Shown here: positions 4,946 through 5,337 of the stretch, piece after piece | Numbering within the stretch: the first letter of the stretch is position 1 | How the letters are laid out: the number at the start of each line of letters is the position of its first letter | From: Deltaproteobacteria bacterium | GTDB lineage: Bacteria > UBA10199 > SPLOWO2-01-44-7 | Assembly: GCA_016203765.1 (NCBI GenBank) | Contig: JACQMB010000076.1 | Coordinates: 1-5,337, forward strand | DNA: 5,337 nt | Direction of reading: 5' to 3' | Program-made: the position numbers and the translations under genes | The notes under the pieces: generated by a model | What the model was told of the DNA's origin: nothing | Seen by the model: the letters and a program-made list of their open reading frames with translations, nothing else | Databases searched by the model: none

Positions 4946-5337
4946 AGGGGGTCCACGGTCCACGGTCCAATGGTTTCTCTCTCCTCGAAGTCATGATCGC
5001 CGTGGCCATTTTGGCCATGGCTCTCTTGACCCTCATCAACTTCCAGGGGCAGACGATGTTTCGGGTGGGAAGGGCGGAAAAGCTGACCCAAGCCACCTTT
5101 CTGGCCGGTGAGAAGATGGCCGAGGTAATGCTGCAAATCGAAAAAGAATATGTCCAGCAACGGGTCTTTCCCGATGACAAGTCGGACAGCGGCAGTTTCG
5201 AAGAGCCCTTTGAAAATTATAAGTGGGAATGGCGGCTACGCACGGTGGAGATCCCCGTTCCGGAGGGGGAGGGGGAACAAGAAGGGGGCGGCATGATGAC
5301 GGGGATGATGCAGATGGTGGCCAATCAGATCAAGGAT
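4942..5337 (+). CDS. gspI: Type II secretion system minor pseudopilin GspI (partial, runs off the right edge)
   Basis: 132 codons are visible with no stop. The leader (11 residues, MKGVHGPRSNG) ends at cleavage site G11|F12-SLLEV with Glu +5 (E16), then a hydrophobic helix VMIAVAILAMALLTLINF (17-34). The helix continues into a conserved GspI-like region AEKLTQATFLAGEKMAEVML (45-64). Further on, YKWEWRLRTVEIPVP (93-107) resembles the GspI strand that usually leads directly to the C-terminus. Here it is followed by an acidic, Gly/Met-rich stretch (EGEGEQEGGGMMTGMMQM, 108-125), so the protein exceeds the usual 120-130 residues. The start overlaps the gspH stop as ATGA, with GGAGGT at 4930-4935 six nt upstream. 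The leader is encoded by a heptamer repeat. In the family GspI nucleates the tip complex with GspJ and GspK, which probably follow downstream. Confidence 0.88.
   Translation, partial: MKGVHGPRSNGFSLLEVMIAVAILAMALLTLINFQGQTMFRVGRAEKLTQATFLAGEKMAEVMLQIEKEYVQQRVFPDDKSDSGSFEEPFENYKWEWRLRTVEIPVPEGEGEQEGGGMMTGMMQMVANQIKD
4950..4969 (+). repeat. Heptamer tandem repeat (GGTCCAC, 2.9 copies) in the gspI leader
   Basis: Units start at 4950 and 4957, with a six-base partial unit at 4964-4969. The repeat encodes leader residues VHGPRS of prepre-GspI, which the prepilin peptidase would remove, so the mature protein is unaffected. The unit shares the GGWCC core with the GGGACCA array in gspH, in complementary orientation (GGTCC versus GGACC). 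Confidence 0.85.

Overview
The window carries the start of a type II secretion system (T2SS) operon from a Gram-negative bacterium, preceded by a small toxin-antitoxin pair on the opposite strand. Base composition is moderately GC-rich in the genes and AT-rich in the 754-898 intergenic gap. Five gsp genes in the order E-F-G-H-I, a GspE with a tetracysteine zinc motif and a classical GspG calcium loop fit a diderm proteobacterial or 'deltaproteobacterial'-type lineage. I cannot place it more finely from sequence alone.

Layout. Bases 1-109 hold no gene I can support. A PIN-domain toxin (vapC-like, 110-493) and a Phd/YefM-type antitoxin (vapB-like, 490-753) lie on the minus strand and overlap by 4 nt. 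The gap 754-898 is a divergent control region. It has a 24-bp imperfect palindrome beside vapB (candidate autoregulatory operator), an inverted repeat, and a strong extended -10 promoter pointing towards gspE. The plus strand then reads gspE (ATPase, 899-2596), gspF (inner-membrane platform, 2677-3909), gspG (major pseudopilin, 3925-4323), gspH (minor pseudopilin, 4292-4945) and gspI (minor pseudopilin, 4942 to beyond the right edge). G/H overlap by 32 nt and H/I by 4 nt.

How the genes work together. GspE hydrolyses ATP at the cytoplasmic face and drives the membrane protein GspF. The platform then assembles GspG, with GspH and GspI among the tip subunits, into a periplasmic pseudopilus that pushes folded proteins through the outer-membrane secretin. 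The secretin (gspD), gspC and the prepilin peptidase are not in this window.

The most unusual signal is a set of short tandem arrays with 7- or 8-base units inside this one operon. (1) The gspE-gspF gap is almost entirely a 74-bp palindrome made of octamers TGTGTTTA facing TAAACACA, followed by six T and then directly by the gspF ATG, with no Shine-Dalgarno sequence. (2) Nearly five copies of GGGACCA sit in frame inside gspH. (3) Nearly three copies of GGTCCAC sit in the gspI leader peptide. The two heptamers share the GGWCC core. Gain or loss of one unit in (2) or (3) would shift the reading frame, so these could be contingency-type switches; this is inference.
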